DNA from: Mesostigma viride
Lineage: Eukaryota; Streptophyta; Mesostigmatophyceae; Mesostigmatales; Mesostigmataceae
Direction: 5' to 3'
DNA length: 64,000 nt
NCBI GenBank assembly: GCA_009746045.1
Contig: RPFO01000253.1
Location: forward strand, 4,089,832 to 4,153,831
In this document: positions 48,201-63,200 of the stretch, piece after piece
How positions within the stretch are numbered: position 1 is the first letter of the stretch
Layout: every line of letters begins with the position of its first letter
Position numbers and translations under genes: made by a program
The notes under the pieces: generated by a model
Told to the model about the DNA's origin: nothing
Seen by the model: only the letters and a program-made list of their open reading frames with translations
The model's database searches: none

Positions 48201-51200
48201 GATGACGATGGGCTTGGTCGGCGCGCGCAGGTGCACGTAGCAGTCCACCGCGCAGGGCGCATCGAAGAAGGAGGGCGTGAGCTGCTTGGTCTTTAGCGGG
48301 GGGAAGGGCGCGCGGTGGGCCATCTCCTCTGGGACCACCTGCATGATGTGGACAGGTGGCAGCTTCTCGCCCAGCTCATGCAGGCCCATGTGGTGGCAGA
48401 TGATGGAGGGGTAATGCACGCCGACCGACTGCCACGCTCGCATGGACATGAGCACCTGGCCGCCCACTGGCGCTGCTTCCTGGATCGCCTGGGCCACCTC
48501 CATGACCTCCCCCTTGTAATGCTGGCGACCGTTGGCGTGCGGGACGATGCTCTCCGGCTCCCCGATGTGGATGCCCATGCGCACGCGCAGGCCGCGGTAG
48601 AGAATGCGGCTCGGGTTGGCCGCATCGACCACCTCGGTGCCCGCTCCGAACGAAAGCAGTTCCACCGGCCAGTCGGAGTAGGCGTCCTCTCCGGGATCTC
48701 GGCTGCTCCTGTGGGACGAGGGCGAGGGCGAGAAGGATGCCATGCTCCCTGGATTTGACCCCTTTCGATGGAAGAGATTGAGAGGAAAGAGCAGGTCCCG
48801 TTGCACCTCCATAGCCCACCCCAGCGCGTCGATGGCGTTGTGGAAGATCAGCGTGAATGAGTCGCCCTCGGTGTCGCTCTCATAACCGTGGTACTTGGGC
48901 AGGAGTGAGCGGCAGACCTGGGGGGCGCATCGGGGGCCAGCCACAGGGAGGAAAGGGACAAACCGTGTGGTTGGAGCATGGATGGTTTCGTCGACAAGCT
49001 GTAAGATTAACCCATGGATAAGCCACGACGTAGCTGATGCATCCCATCCGAAACTGATATGGTAGCATCGGCTTTCAATGATGGTAAATTCAACTCCAGG
49101 GCCCTGCCGAAGGAATGCGGAACGCGGTCGTTGTGGTCATCATGGACGAACGAATGCTTAACGCCGTCACGGGTCGATCCCATGCAAACTCTCATTGTGG
49201 TGGATGGCCAGCGCCTGCTTCATGGTGGAGGGCCAGCATTCACGTTTAAAATGTGGACAACTTAGTGGCACTCCTATTTCTAAAAGACACAATATGCTCA
49301 CATTGCGGTGAATGGCCAGCGCTCTCTTCATGACACAGTGGCCGCAAGCAAACAGAGGTAGTAGGGCGGCACTTTGCTTTAGGACTACCATGCTCACACT
49401 GTGGCAGATTGCCAGTGCCTTCGTCATGACGAATGGGCATATACAAATATAATCAGGTATACCGGCACTGTTTTACTAGCAGTAAACTACTACTACATAG
49501 TACAGTGCGTAGTACACATTAAGCAGAGTGCCGCTATATCTGTTATATAGCGTATAGCAAGTGCATATACCCACTAGTATATCCTAACTCACATTATGGT
49601 GGATGGCCAGCGCCTTCTTCATGACGGCTGGGTTCCACTCCCAAAGCGATGTCGATCCCTCGATGTCTGCGGAGCCATCACAAACGCGCAAGGGTGCAAA
49701 GATGCAAGGGTGAGAACGTGGATGGGTAAGAACGGATACATTAAGTCACTGTAACGTGCATACCCGGGTCGAATTTTGGCTGTTTCCGCACCGGACACGC
49801 TGGCTATGGGACACGTCGTCTTTGGGGCAGCTGTCCGCCGTCACATGATAATAGCCCCTTTACCCCGGATGGCCGCCCAACCCATCATGACGGCGTGTTC
49901 CCCACGATGAAGGCCCTACCTCAAATGGCAGCCACCACCCTACCCATGGTGTCAGCCACCCTACCTGTGACGGCAGCAGGCCAACGCGTGACGAGAGCAC
50001 GCGTCTATGCCGACCCGTGACAAGAGATGCCCAGGTCACCTACCCCTAGCTTCACGACCACATGGGGTTCTGGGCCGCCTGTGGCACTTTTGGGGAGGTG
50101 TCCTACACCATCCCACGCGGCGCCGAGCTTGCAAGGTCTGTACTTGTTCTGTATCACACGAACAATGCGTGCAAGCCTCCTTTTGCCTACCCCATCCCAC
50201 GCAGCGCCGAGCTTGCAAGGTCTGTACTAGTTCTGTATCACACGAACAATGCGTGCAAGCCTCCTTTTCCCTACCCCATCCCACGGGGCGCCGAGCTTGC
50301 AATGTTTGTACTAGTTCTGTATCACACGAACAATGCATTCAAGCCTCCTTTTGCCTACCCCATCCCACGGGGCGCCGAGCCTACCCGTGATGACGGCGGC
50401 GATGAGCATCCCCTGCTGCGGCGGGTTGCGCTTGCGCAGGAACGCACTGACCAGCGCGTCCGCCGTTTGGTCCGATAGCACGTGGTGGATGAGGAAGGCA
50501 GCAGCCAGGCCCAGCACCGCCGCACCCAGCAGGCCGGCGAGCAGGGCGATGAGCAGCGTTCGGTGGCCACCTGGCAGGGGAGACGCATACGACGGCCAAC
50601 ATCGAGTGATGAGATGGGGCCCCAAATCGTCCAGATTCGGCCACGACAAACAGCGGTGGCAGGCAAGAGCTGGGAGATGCCCGGCAATTACCTTTAGAGT
50701 ACCAAGCAACCCTCTGTCAATGGCAAAATTTGACAAGATTGGGGGGGTGGGGAGGAGGGGAAGAAACTAGCTTATTCTGAAGACCTCTTATCGCAGACGG
50801 ACAGCAATGCAATTCCATTACATGGCAAAACTGCACACCATTCTGCTCGTTGATAACTGCACAAAAGGCATACATAGATCGGCTTTCCCCAGCCCCTGCC
50901 CCTGCCCCTGCCCCTGCCTCTCCCCCCCATCTGCCCCCACAGAAAAGAAGGCTACTCGTGTGCCGGTTCTAGAGTCGTCAGCTGATTACCCCGCACCATG
51001 ACATCAACTTAAGAACACGTCTCAAAAAGGGGACCCAACACTGAGCACTGTACTAGACTTTAGCTAGATCTTTAATTTAATACTACTTTTTAATTAGTGG
51101 GGGTACTAGACTTAAGTGATCAATTTGATGCCAGTTTTTTTTTTTTAATCAGTGGAGGTCATGGTTGCCATGGTAATCTCAGAAGCGGCAATAGCTTGCC

Positions 51201-54200
51201 AGCTCATGCAGCTCACCTGAACTTTTCTCTGCCAGGGGCTGCGCTGGCCCTGCACGTGCTTGTAGGGTGCGTCAATGAAGATGCCAACACCACGTGATTC
51301 GGCAGCAGAGTGTGAGCAGGACCATACGCGCAAACCACTGCTAACCGGCACCAGAACAGGAACAATCCATGTTGTTGCTATCCATCGGTACTACTGCTGA
51401 CAAGAGCCATCAGAGCAGGCCACGCAGCCTATTTGGGCAGGCCAACAGCAAAAAGAAGTCCACAGACTTTTGCAACGGCTTTTCTTGGCCAAGCCACCAT
51501 CATTCCATAGAGGATACTTGGGCGAACGAACATGTTGCAGTGTGTGTGTGACCTGTTCAATCGCCCCTGGATGCTGAGGTAATCTACCTCCCAACTTTGT
51601 TCGCACCTTCTGCTCGAAATCGCAAGCCAACATGGAGCAAACCCCACCATCCATCACCGCTTCGCAAGGCTAGGCAAGCTCTTCTCCAATTCTTCTCTAG
51701 CAGGCCGGCAACTGCTCCGATTGGCATTGCAGGCACAGCCTCACCTTTCTTGTCGACATAGCCAAGATACAACTCTCCCGAAACAACTAATCAATCACAA
51801 AACACTCAATGTCTGTAAGCTCAATCCATCGATTCACATCAACTCGCTCCTACACTGAGCCCAAACGGGTGTGCACATAATCCTGTCCAATGTACCCCCA
51901 TGCAAGCAACCCCCCACCGCCCCTTCCTTCACGTGGCCTCGCCCGATTCAAGGGACGGAAAAAATTGGTACCTGCTGGCGGCGCGCTGGGCATAATACCC
52001 TATACATAGCTTTAGTGTGCCTATCCGTACACCCATGTTCTTTATAGAGATATTAACGATATTCCCTGCACGTGGAGAAATAGTTCCATCAAGTCGCTGC
52101 ACAGGAAATATGCATGCACTGAGTTGCGCCAAGGATGCTACGGTCTCAGTGCGGAACCTGATGGCTGCGCCCAGCCAAACCACCCTCCCTGGAAGCAAAG
52201 GTGCGCCCTCCGTGCCCTGTGTCTAAGAAATTATAGCAAACCTGCCGCATGCGCCCGCTGTGCCCTGTGTCTAAGCAAACATAGCAAACCTGCCACTTGC
52301 GCCCAGCTTACCCTGAGTTCAGAAATTTTCCTCATCCTGTATCTAAAAGACATCCCCCTTATATCCCGTGCCATGAAAACACCCTCCTTACCCTGAGTTA
52401 AGAAATTTTCCTCATCCTGTATCTAAAAGACATCCCCCTTATATCCCGTGCCATGAAAACACCCTCCTTACCCTGAGTTCGGAAATTTTCCTCATCCTGA
52501 ATCTAAAAGACATCCCCCTTATACCCCGTGCCATGAAAACACCCTCCTTACCCTGAGTTCGGAAATTTTCCTCATCCTGTATCTAAACGACATCCCCCTT
52601 ATATCCCGTGCCATGAAAACACCCTCCTTACCCTGAGTTCAGAAATTTTCCTCATCCTGAATCTAAAAGACATCCCCCTGATCCCGTGCCAGGAAAATAC
52701 CCTCCTTACCCTGCGTCAGGAAGACATAGTCCGTGCCCGTGCTGTTGGCCTGCCTTGCATCAGTTGTGACCCCGAAGTAGATGACCGTTCCCGCCGTGAT
52801 GTTCTGCTTGCGTGGCTTGTCAGGATCGATTGCGAAGTTGCCGATGAAGCATACCATGTTGTCACAGACCGTTGAGCGGGTGGCCTGCAGGACGATGAGG
52901 CGGATGGAGGCGGGATTGGTCGAGTTGAGCAGCTGGACCGCGTGTTCGCCGGTGGCCTGCGTGCGCCCATAGTACCTGCAACCAGCAGGCAGAGGGAAAA
53001 AGATACATTGCGCGCGGATGGGAAGAAGAAATGTAAAGGCGGATGGAAAGGAAAAACACTTTTTTTATTGACGTACTTTTGAAGTGTTTTATCTCACTTG
53101 ATCAGTCCTTAAATATTCCTTTATCACCCTCTTATGCCCACAAAGGCATCACAGGCTACAATGCCAGCGCAGCTACATCAATAAGCTGAAGATGCGGGCG
53201 GCACACACGAGCGTCAGGGTTTGCGAAGAAGGTGATTCGATTCCTGATGATTTACACAAGCCGCACACACCTCCGTGAGCATGCAACCTCCCCACAAGCC
53301 ATCCATATAACACACTAGACGGCATGGCTACTTAACAGCCCGAATGTGAGACAGCAGCTGCTGTAAATAATCTGCGGTCAATCGAATGGAAGGCTGTAGG
53401 AAGCTGAAGAGGGCGCGCCCTACATAGGAGTGGGTGTCAGGTTGACATTGGAATCCAGGCAAACGGTATATTGGAAGTTGGAATAGAAATTTTTATTTCT
53501 TCCTTGCAATTTCTTTCTTCATTGACATTGGATTTCAGGCAAACAGTCTAATCGTCCCCTCATGCTCGAAGGTCCCTCCCCTAAACTGGCTTTTACTAAT
53601 TCCACTTATGCATGCCCACCTGTGCCCTCTCATGCCCGCACATGCCCACTCATGCCGGCACATGCCCACTGCTTGCCCGCCCACCATCGGCAAGAAGCCC
53701 AGGGACCTTGCTCCATGCTGCAGACGACTGTCTTTTCTTCGCAGAGCCAAAACAAGCGTGCGCTGTGAGCGGTTCCCAAGGAAATTCGCTAGCTTATTTT
53801 CAACCCCAGATTTCATTCAAAATGGGGCAGAGACTAGCTGTGTTGAGACCTCCACTGGGCTTCATGCTCGTGCTCATGCCCATCACCCTAGACCAAGACC
53901 AAGGGAGCCAAGCCATTGACGCCTCGCAGAGCCTAGTCGTACCAGGTGGCGCCTGAAAGGGACAGAGCCTCGGCTAATATTTATTATTCCATGTATCAAC
54001 CAGTCTCCACCCACGCCAGTGCTGATGCTCATCGTCGTCGTACCAATTGATGCGGCCCCAGGGGACCTGCTGGGACCCGCAGGAGAAGAACCTGGGCTTG
54101 GTGCCCACGGTGGTTCCACCAAAGGGCTCACCCAAGGTGACCTCTTGCGCGCCAAAGCAGATCACTGTGACGGAGACGACACAAAAGGCCAGACGAGAAC

Positions 54201-57200
54201 CACGCAGGGCAGAGCAGGAGGGACCGAGGGGGGGTGGGGGGGTAAAAACCGGCCAGAAACATACAGTCGTATCAGGCATCACATACCTACGCCAAGAAGC
54301 AGATGCATACATTAGCTGTGTGTATGTGCAGTGTGTGGCGACATATGAGCGCATGGACTGGCGCACCAAACGCTTCACATCAAATGGTAAATTGTAGACA
54401 TCCCTGTTGAATGCAGCTGCTGCATCGAGGGCCAGGACATGGTATAACCTTCATAGTCAAGTGCAGCAAAACTGAAATTGGCATTGCAAAAGCAACTCAG
54501 CTAAACTGCCTTGACAGCTGAAGAATTCTTTCAGCTCTTGCTCATTGTTAACTTCATTCGCCTGCGATATGGTCTCAGAGGGGGCTGACCTGCCGATGGG
54601 GAGCCGACGAACTAGATCGTCGTAACAGGTAAAAGTACATTACTCTGGATCGCCTTACACTTAGAAGCCAACCCAGGGGATGACAGGGGATGCTGCAGGG
54701 GTTGACAGTCGGCGAGTAACTGCCCTGGATGTCTAGCAAAATTGTGCAACACTATGCCAATGGCCTTAACTGTTGGGCTGAACAAAAATGGGTCTGCGAC
54801 GGGTCACCACAGGTGGGAGGTCCCAAGTCACCAGAGAAAATGGTCAGAAAAGAGACATACAAGAGATAGTAAACATATATGTATATATATATTTACACTA
54901 CTATATATAGTAGTGTAAAGTCTATTTCTAGAAGATGCCAAGCACCCAGCTATGGGCTGACCTCGTGCATCAACTGTTTTGGGGGCTAGTGCAAAGAACT
55001 AAACTAATCGTGCATACTTAAAAGAACTCCTATGCAGTTAAACGAACTACTACTATATACATATTATATCTTTACACTAGCGCCAAGCACCCAGCTCTGG
55101 GCTAATCTCATGCATCTACTGGAACTCCACAGAACCGTGGGGACCGGACATCGCTTATTTGACACCCATCATCAACATTCGTTATACTTAATAAATGCAC
55201 AAGGGGCATACACCACACCTCAGCATGCGACCTGGGCACAAAGGTGCCCGCAGGGGAACAAACGCAGCGTATGACAGCATGAATTAATTTACACGTAGAC
55301 TGTATCACATGAGCATAACTGCGTGCGGATGGTAGAAAACAGGACACTGTCTGCTGCATGTGCCTTGCGCCTGCACGTGGCTGATTCTTTATTCTACATG
55401 GTCGGCCAATGCAGGGGACCCAGAGGACGCCATCCACGGGCACACACAGGCTCCTAGAGTACAGTACACAGGTCCTAGAGTACGATACACGGGCACCTAA
55501 ATTCCAAAGGCTAAAGGCTATGTGGGGCAGCAAACTCTTGAAAGCGGTTGGCTATCAAGGAGACAGAAGTGAAAGAAGCCAGCAGTACAAGATGTCCTCA
55601 ACGCTCAAGTACCTTCATTCCACCCGTCTGGGGATTCGCATGGCAACGAGTTGCATAGGTTGCATGGCATGAATTGGGAGGGGTTGCGCCACGGGCAATG
55701 CGGCAGAACCGGCCGGGCCATTCGAAAAACGAATGAGAACATGGCCACCACCCAAACCCCACCCGAGAGGAGCACAGTCAAACGGAACTCCACAAAGATA
55801 CCCTCAATCAGTGCCCAAATTTTCAATCACATTGTAATCGAATCCAAAAGTCCGCACACCGAAAGCACATTTGCTTGGTGCACAAGCCCGCTATGAGGCA
55901 ACCAGGCAGGCAGCAGGTTGCCCGATGCAAGCATGCCACACATATTCTGTGCTGTGGCACACAGAGAGCGGGTTGCCTCCATCTAGAGGAAGAAGCATTG
56001 GCGGAGCACTGGCGACGCCATGCAGCGTGGGGGGCGATGGGAACCACATGGTAGAGCACTTGTACGGGCAGGCCCACTTCATTGCCAAGGAGAACAACTC
56101 TCACTTCTACATGGCATTGTTAGTGGCTGCTTGTGGCCGCCACTTTGTACTAAACAGGAAGGGAGCATTTAAGCCGCTGCAACACCCAGGTCAGGTCGAA
56201 CCAACGTTGTGCTGATCTTCACCACACTTCTGGAAAGGAAAAACGACATGATGGAAGGAGGACGCTAGCTAGTTCCCCATGCATGTTGGCCATCCATGGC
56301 TTGTCTGTGTGTAAAAAGAAACGTCTGCCAAAAAAAAAACGTGCGAAAAGAAACGTGTGCGAGGAGGAAAGCCATCATGCCAAGCGGAGGCCACGTTAAG
56401 TGCCATGGCACAGAATACGTTACATGAGGAATCCGGCGAACATGGGATACCATTGTACAGTCATTCACGTCTCAAGTTGGGTCCGGCTCCCAAGCAAAAA
56501 ATAAAAATTTAAGAAGTGAATTCAACTTAAGATGCAAATGGAGCTACTAAAATGTAGTGAATGAACTACCCCAGTAGCTTGTACAACTGGGGACCTATTC
56601 CTGCTATTTTGTACCTGGCTGTGGTGCCGCGGCCGCGAGCCACGACATCCCAACTCAAGCCGCAAAGACACCTTAACCCAACCCAACTTGAGATGTGAAT
56701 GACTGTACCATATTTGTGGTTCTCTGAACATAGTTTCTTTACAGTGAGATGGAAGGGTAGTCGCTATAGCTAGGTTATAGGGTTCACATCCGGGCAAAGG
56801 CCGCGTGACACGCAAAAAAGTCAAAAGCAAACCCACCTACTGTAGCTAAGGTCGGCCTCTTTTCTTATCCCGCCCACCTTCTCTGCGTGTCTTGGGGATA
56901 AGGCTAGCCTTTGCCAAGCAATAAGTGTTCCCATGAGCATTGGCGGCTGGGATGTGGCCTGTCTTGTGTATGTGCTCCACTCATCGTTTTAATTAAGAGT
57001 CTGGCTACCCTGGAGTTCCACGGTTAATAGAAAGTTCATCAGACACATGAGAGGGGGCAATCACCGGAAGAAATTCTCGTCACTGTCAACACGATACTTA
57101 GAAGCACAACTTGCTGCAAGGGGAGGTTAACGTACAATCCACCGTCAATTCAAAATCCCCCGCGGCCTGAAGCCACCCGTGCACGGCGAGGTAGTAGGTG

Positions 57201-60200
57201 ACGTTTGGCTGCAGAGTGATCCGCAACCCGCTGAGCCCGGCCAAACGGCCGCCGTTGTCGTTCACATTGGCACAGGTGAGCGTCTGGCAGGTACCGTCCA
57301 GGGACTCAGCGATGCGGAGGACCGTGTCAAAGGTCGCGTTCCTGACCTCAAACGTGTAGTCTGATCGCACCAGCGTGACAAACTTGTACCTGCGGGGTGG
57401 CATACCCCGTTTAATGTGAGGGGTTACAGCGCGGGGGGTGCAGGGATGCGGGGTCAAGGCGTGCCCGTGGGTCAGCGCTGGAGACGTTTGGGCCCGCGAC
57501 GTCCCACGGCAATAGAGCAAAAGGCCACACTCATTAACATTGTAGGCAGCGTGCTGATTGTGTTCTAGGACCGGGTGGTGAGGCAAATCAGCAGGACAGT
57601 CAACAACATAGCAGCGGGTAATTCGAAGAAGAAGAAGATGAGCAGGCTTTACGGTTGGGGCATGCCCCAACATGAGCAGAGCATGCGCTGGCAGCTGCCA
57701 ATACCAGGGATGTCACCATCTCTACGAAGCCAGGTAGTGGAACTTGATGAGGACAGGGGATGGGGTCCATGCCCATAGATAGTAAAGGCCAGCCATACGC
57801 GGTAGCAGCGAGATGGAGTAGACTCCTTTCCAGCCCCTACCTTCGGCTTTGGCGTTTGTTCGTCAAATGCCAGAGACCTGGGCTTGAGTTCAAAATGACA
57901 CAACTGCATAAACTGTTTCCATGCAGCCCTAAGTTCAACATGGCGAAACTAAATAAATTCACGAAACTAAATAAATCCTTTCCACGCAGAGCGATATCCA
58001 ACTTTCCCGAAATGTCCACCTGGCACGTGTCTACTTTGACATGCATCCACATGTGCCCCCCCATGGCTAGCACGCCCAAAAAAACGCTTCAGTCCTTGAA
58101 AGTGGTCACCTCAACCACGGGGGTGTAGCGCACCCATGGCGATGTTTGCCTCAAACGGGCGGCAACGCGAGTAACTAGCCAGCGAGGGTGCAGAAGAAGG
58201 CAACTCTCCCCCTTGAAAACTTAAACAAATGCGCCAGCAGCGCACACAAGCACGTGCCGAATGCCATCATTGTCGTCAGAAAGCAACAAACGTGAAAACG
58301 CTAGCTGCCCAAATCTGAGATTCCACGGGACACACATAGAAAGTAAGAAAGCCTAGAAGCTACCAGCAAGGAATCGAAAATAGGACCTTTGGCATGATTT
58401 CGCGGCTGTGTGAGTCTCCTGATCCGAAGGCATCTCACTTAACGTTTCGAAACAGCCCAACTGCGAAAAACCTCTTTACCGGAGAGGGGTGCCACTATGT
58501 CCCATATTGCTGAATCTATAGAAGATGACTCACCACTAGACCTAAGTGCGCAGGAGTACTACGCACGGACCTACGCGATATTCTAGTATCGCCGAAGTAG
58601 GCAGGTTGACCACGGCTGGAGTCTGGTTGTAGTGTGACGTACAAACCGTGTAGAGGACGTAGCTGAAACTGAATAATATCATCTAATCTTACATTGTCGT
58701 CAGAAAGCAACAAACGGTTTCACGTTTGTTGCTTTCAGAAAGCAACAAACGTGCGAATGCCATCATATGCGTCCGACGGCCGCACATGCATCACTCTCAC
58801 GTACCATGCCACGCGCGCAAAGCCCGTTGTCAGGAGCGGCGGGCAGTTGGGCACGGTTGAGATGTCCATGTCCGATGCGCTGCCCCGGAGCGACCAAGAC
58901 ATGCCTGGCTGGAGGGTCACCAGGGGCGCGGTGGAGCAAGTGCCGGTCACTGTACAGTATTATAGGGGGCGACAGGCCAAGGGACCCGTGGGGTGGAAAG
59001 GAACAGAGGGGGCCATTAGTTCAAAGTTCAGTTCCCTTGATTATGGGATGATAGGCGAGACTCGCGCCGGGTTAGTTATTACGACAGGAAACACTTTTGG
59101 GGTCACAGCCAGGGAGCGCAACAGGTTTGTAAAGACCGTCAAGCAACCGCCTGCCAGTGCAGGCTCAGTCGTGTTCACAAAATGTGAGCGAAATTCCAGC
59201 TCGCCGTTCTAGCGTCGCAGAGGCAAGAGACTCCCCACATTGCCATGCGCAGCATTTGAGTAAAGCTCTGAACGCTTAAACACCGAGCTCCCCAGGTGGT
59301 TCACTCCTTGCCAAGTTCCAAAGACCCAGCGCGGCCCCACAGAGATATCACCATCACCCACAGCCTCGCATTTAGAACATTATCAAATGTGTAGCTAATT
59401 ACAGGGCCCCGTGATGAAAATCAGGCCTGCCCTCTGTAAGTTCTTGATGACAAAACATTCCACCTTTACAAACTAGCTCCATTCAGACTTGGAAAACATA
59501 GCTGCCGTAAGTTTTCCCAGTAATACTCAGTACATGCGTGTATCACAGGGTAGTAAACTGTCACCGACAACCCATCTACCTAAAACTATTACCCAAACAA
59601 CAAACGGGCAACTTTAACAGCCCACTGCGGAGTGTAATGCCTGCAATCCAAACCCGATGGGAGTTGGACAGGGGCATTCCGCCAAGTCTGCTTACATGGA
59701 CCGCGTCCCGACTATTCAAACAGTGCCAGAGTAGTCTTGAAGAATCCAGAACAGTAGTCTTGGAATACAGAACAACATGACAGACGTGTTCCCATAGGCC
59801 ACCATGATTTTGACCTGGGTGTCACTTGTACAGTCAAGACTAAGCCAACAATGGCAAAGAGCCATGTGGCGGCATAGCTGGCATGCGGCCAGCTGGGGTA
59901 GCCTCCAGCGGCTGTACAGCACACAGGGGACCAAAAGGCAGATCGAGATACCAAGCATTTCTGGTAGCAACCTAGTCATCATGCAATTACTGAGCAGAAG
60001 GATTCAAACAAAATTACCTTGTACGTCCCCATCTGCAATCGTGACGTGAGCGGGAAGCCAGATCAGGCAGGATATTCCCCCGACACCCGTGCGCCATGAA
60101 GGTATTTTGTAGCCAACCCACCGCAGCAAGTAGCCAACAAACCACGGCCCGTTGCCAATCCGATTCAGTTAGTGGATGCAGTTGGCCGAGCCAGTTACAG

Positions 60201-63200
60201 GGGCCGCATATGCTCGCAGCGCACCACGACACATCCACGGCATACCGCTCAGACAAGGAAGACATCCTTCGATTGATTCATGGATCAAGTATCTGACTTA
60301 GCCATCACTCAGGGGATATAAAGCAGACCAACCAGTGTGCGAAAGAACCGGGAAAGACTAAACTGGCGCGGCTTGCACAGGTGACGGGCACAGAGGAGAG
60401 ATCACTGGACGATCTGCGGGAACCCAAATGCATAGATCAACTATAAATGACTTAGAGTTCATTAAATCAACTACAATTACGAGGGGCGCCTCCTGTCTAA
60501 AGAGACATGTCTCCAACGTAGGCTGTCAAGGACAGGATCTAGGGGACTGTGGTTGCGGGTTGCTTCATGCTTGCGCTCCAAAATATCCGTGTGGCCGCAG
60601 GATCGTGGACCAACAGGGATACTGAGCAAGCAGAAGAGCCTCACAAAGGTGCATAGCTGACCTGGACGATTCATGGCATGAAGACGTGGAAGTGACAAGG
60701 TTGGCACTCGGGAGCCAACCTCGACGTTGCCACTGCACGCTTGCACGGAGAGTGCGCCATGCATACCACCACTAGCCACAACCATTCATTACACCCACAA
60801 GATGTACAAGATTTATACAAGATGACACCCACAAGGAAAGTATGCAATATCCAGCATGGTGTGGGTAGCGCCATTTTAAGGATGACTGCGGCCCAAGTCC
60901 ATCCGAAACCGGTTTGACATTCGCCATCTTGAAACATACCCTCAAAGTAACGAGCTTTCACCGGTGGAAAACACCTCACTCCACACAGACATGATATATT
61001 GTGTACTTTAGTCAACAGTGATAAGTTCTAGTCAACAGTGCAAGCTTACTATCTTAGTCACTAGTATAAGCTTTAGCCAACAGTAATAAATCACGCACCC
61101 CCTCAAGGCAATGGATGGAAAACTGGCTAACAACAGGCATGTGGGACACCAATATGTGCGGCAAACAGGACATGCCGCACAGTCAAGATGTGCGGCAAAC
61201 AGGACACGGCGCGCAGCCAAAATGCGCAGCAAACAGGACACGGCGCGCAGCTTGTATGGTACTACTATATACAACTATGGTAATATAATTGGTGTGTAAA
61301 ACAGGACACGGCGCGCAGCTTGTATGGTACTACTATATACAACTATGGTAATTGTTGTCTCCTTGATATAGTTGGTATGCAAAACAGGACACGGCGCGCA
61401 GCTAATATGTTATACATGGTACTATTACTGGTATGCGTGGTATGCACGATGCAGATGTGACAGCTATGGCAAGGCGAGAACAACTACTCCCTGGCCGCTG
61501 ATGGCCTGTTAAAGTGCTTGAGTTTTAACCAGCCCCCAAAGCAAGGATCAAGCACATGCTGGCTCCCTGGGCGGAACGTACAGTTGACCGCCAGTCGAAA
61601 GTCCCCTGCGGCTCCCATCCAGCCGCTGATGGAAAGGTAGTAGGTGATGTTTGGCAGGAGCTGGCGCACGAGACGGGAGTACCCTCGCTGCAGCCCCCCG
61701 TTATAATCAAAGGCGTCGCAAGATATGCCCGCGCACGCACTGTCGTACGATCGCGACAGGTGGATGACCGTGTCAAAGGTCGCGTTGACGATCTCGAATG
61801 TGTAGTCCGCGCGCCGGGATGAGGTGAACCGGTACCTGCCAGGTCGGTGGCAGGAAACCAGGGGGAAATGGCAGGCCCCACCCATACGCCCACCCACAAA
61901 TTGCACCCAGCAGAGTTGCCACACATCGCAGAAGGAGGAGGTGCGTGAGCCCGCCAAGGCTGTGAGAGATGGCCCGGATATAAAATGGGCATCAGCCAAC
62001 TCTGTATAAATGAGACTGTGCGTTCACCAAGAGAATGCATCCCTGGTAGTGATTCGATTAAGGTTTTTGCAGTAAGCCACTTGTGGCGATTTGAACTGTC
62101 AAGACTTCCGTTGACTCGGACAATGTGTGGCTTTTGGCCGATAAAAATTGCGCTTGGCACGGCCACGTGTGGCGGGCGGCCTTCCCACCATTCTTTGGTG
62201 CAGCTAAATCATCCCCAGCGCCGAACCAACAGTCGGCGCTGTCGGCGCGGCGTTATGCGTGCTTGCTGATTCTAGCGTTCTTGCACACCTCAGGCGCCCT
62301 CCGGGCCCCTGCCTGATTGCCGGTGGCAACCGGCTGGGGAATGTGCACGGACGCCTGCTGCACACTACGGCTGCACTGCCCCACGACAGTACCAGTACCA
62401 GTACTACTGATAGTGACTAGTGAATGACTGCGCGCTGCTTTGCTTCGATTAGTATGTATTCGTGGCAGGAAATTTGTGGCGGAACGCCGCTGGAAGCTCG
62501 TCTGACACTGCCAACTAGGGGCGTCACCTGTACTAGAGTAAACTTCAGACACGGCCTTTCTGTGGCAAAGGGCACTAGAAAAGGAGAACAGCACGGCCAA
62601 CTTGTGGCGTCTTGGCGAAGGAAAACAAAGGGTGGTACCGCCACATTCTACCAAATTTGGTGCCGCGCCGCCACTTTGGGCGCCATTCCGCCACAAATCG
62701 AAACACTGATTTCTGGGACGGATAGACTTAGGCCAACGAGTTACGGGGGGGATCCAAACCAAGGCAGCGCGTCTCATGAGAAGGTGCTGTTAGGCGCCTT
62801 CCTAATGGTTAGCCATTGTCACACACAATTTCTAGCCAGCCGCTCGAATCCAAGCCCAAGGATCATCAGAGGCATCAGAGGCCCTGGTTTGCTTGCCTTA
62901 AACATATAACAGATGCCATGCACGAGCCGTGTCATGTGGTGAGTGGAGCGACTACATACGACACAACTTGGCTGCCGGCCCCGCCGGCAAAATCTTGTGC
63001 ACATCATGTCGTGCATGAAACTCTGTTTGATGAGGTGGACATGAGGTGCAGAAAGTCAACACGAGCGGCAACACGAGTGAGGCATGGGGCAGGCCGAACC
63101 CCTAGCGAGAAAGACGACAACGAACAACAACGATCTATAATGTGGGGTGAGCGTTGACAGCGATGGGGGGGCAGGGGGGAAGCGTGTCGGGACAGACCAA

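Noticed and set aside
51584-51787. Extra cyclase exon (ELYLGYVDKKGEAVPAMPIG)
   Set aside because: The exons at 52188-51972 and 51340-51217 join in phase without it, so I left it as intron, although it cannot be excluded.
52300-52709. CRISPR-like regular array
   Set aside because: Units are 80 bp and near-identical throughout with no variable spacers, lie inside an intron, and begin with a splice donor. It is a minisatellite in a eukaryotic gene.
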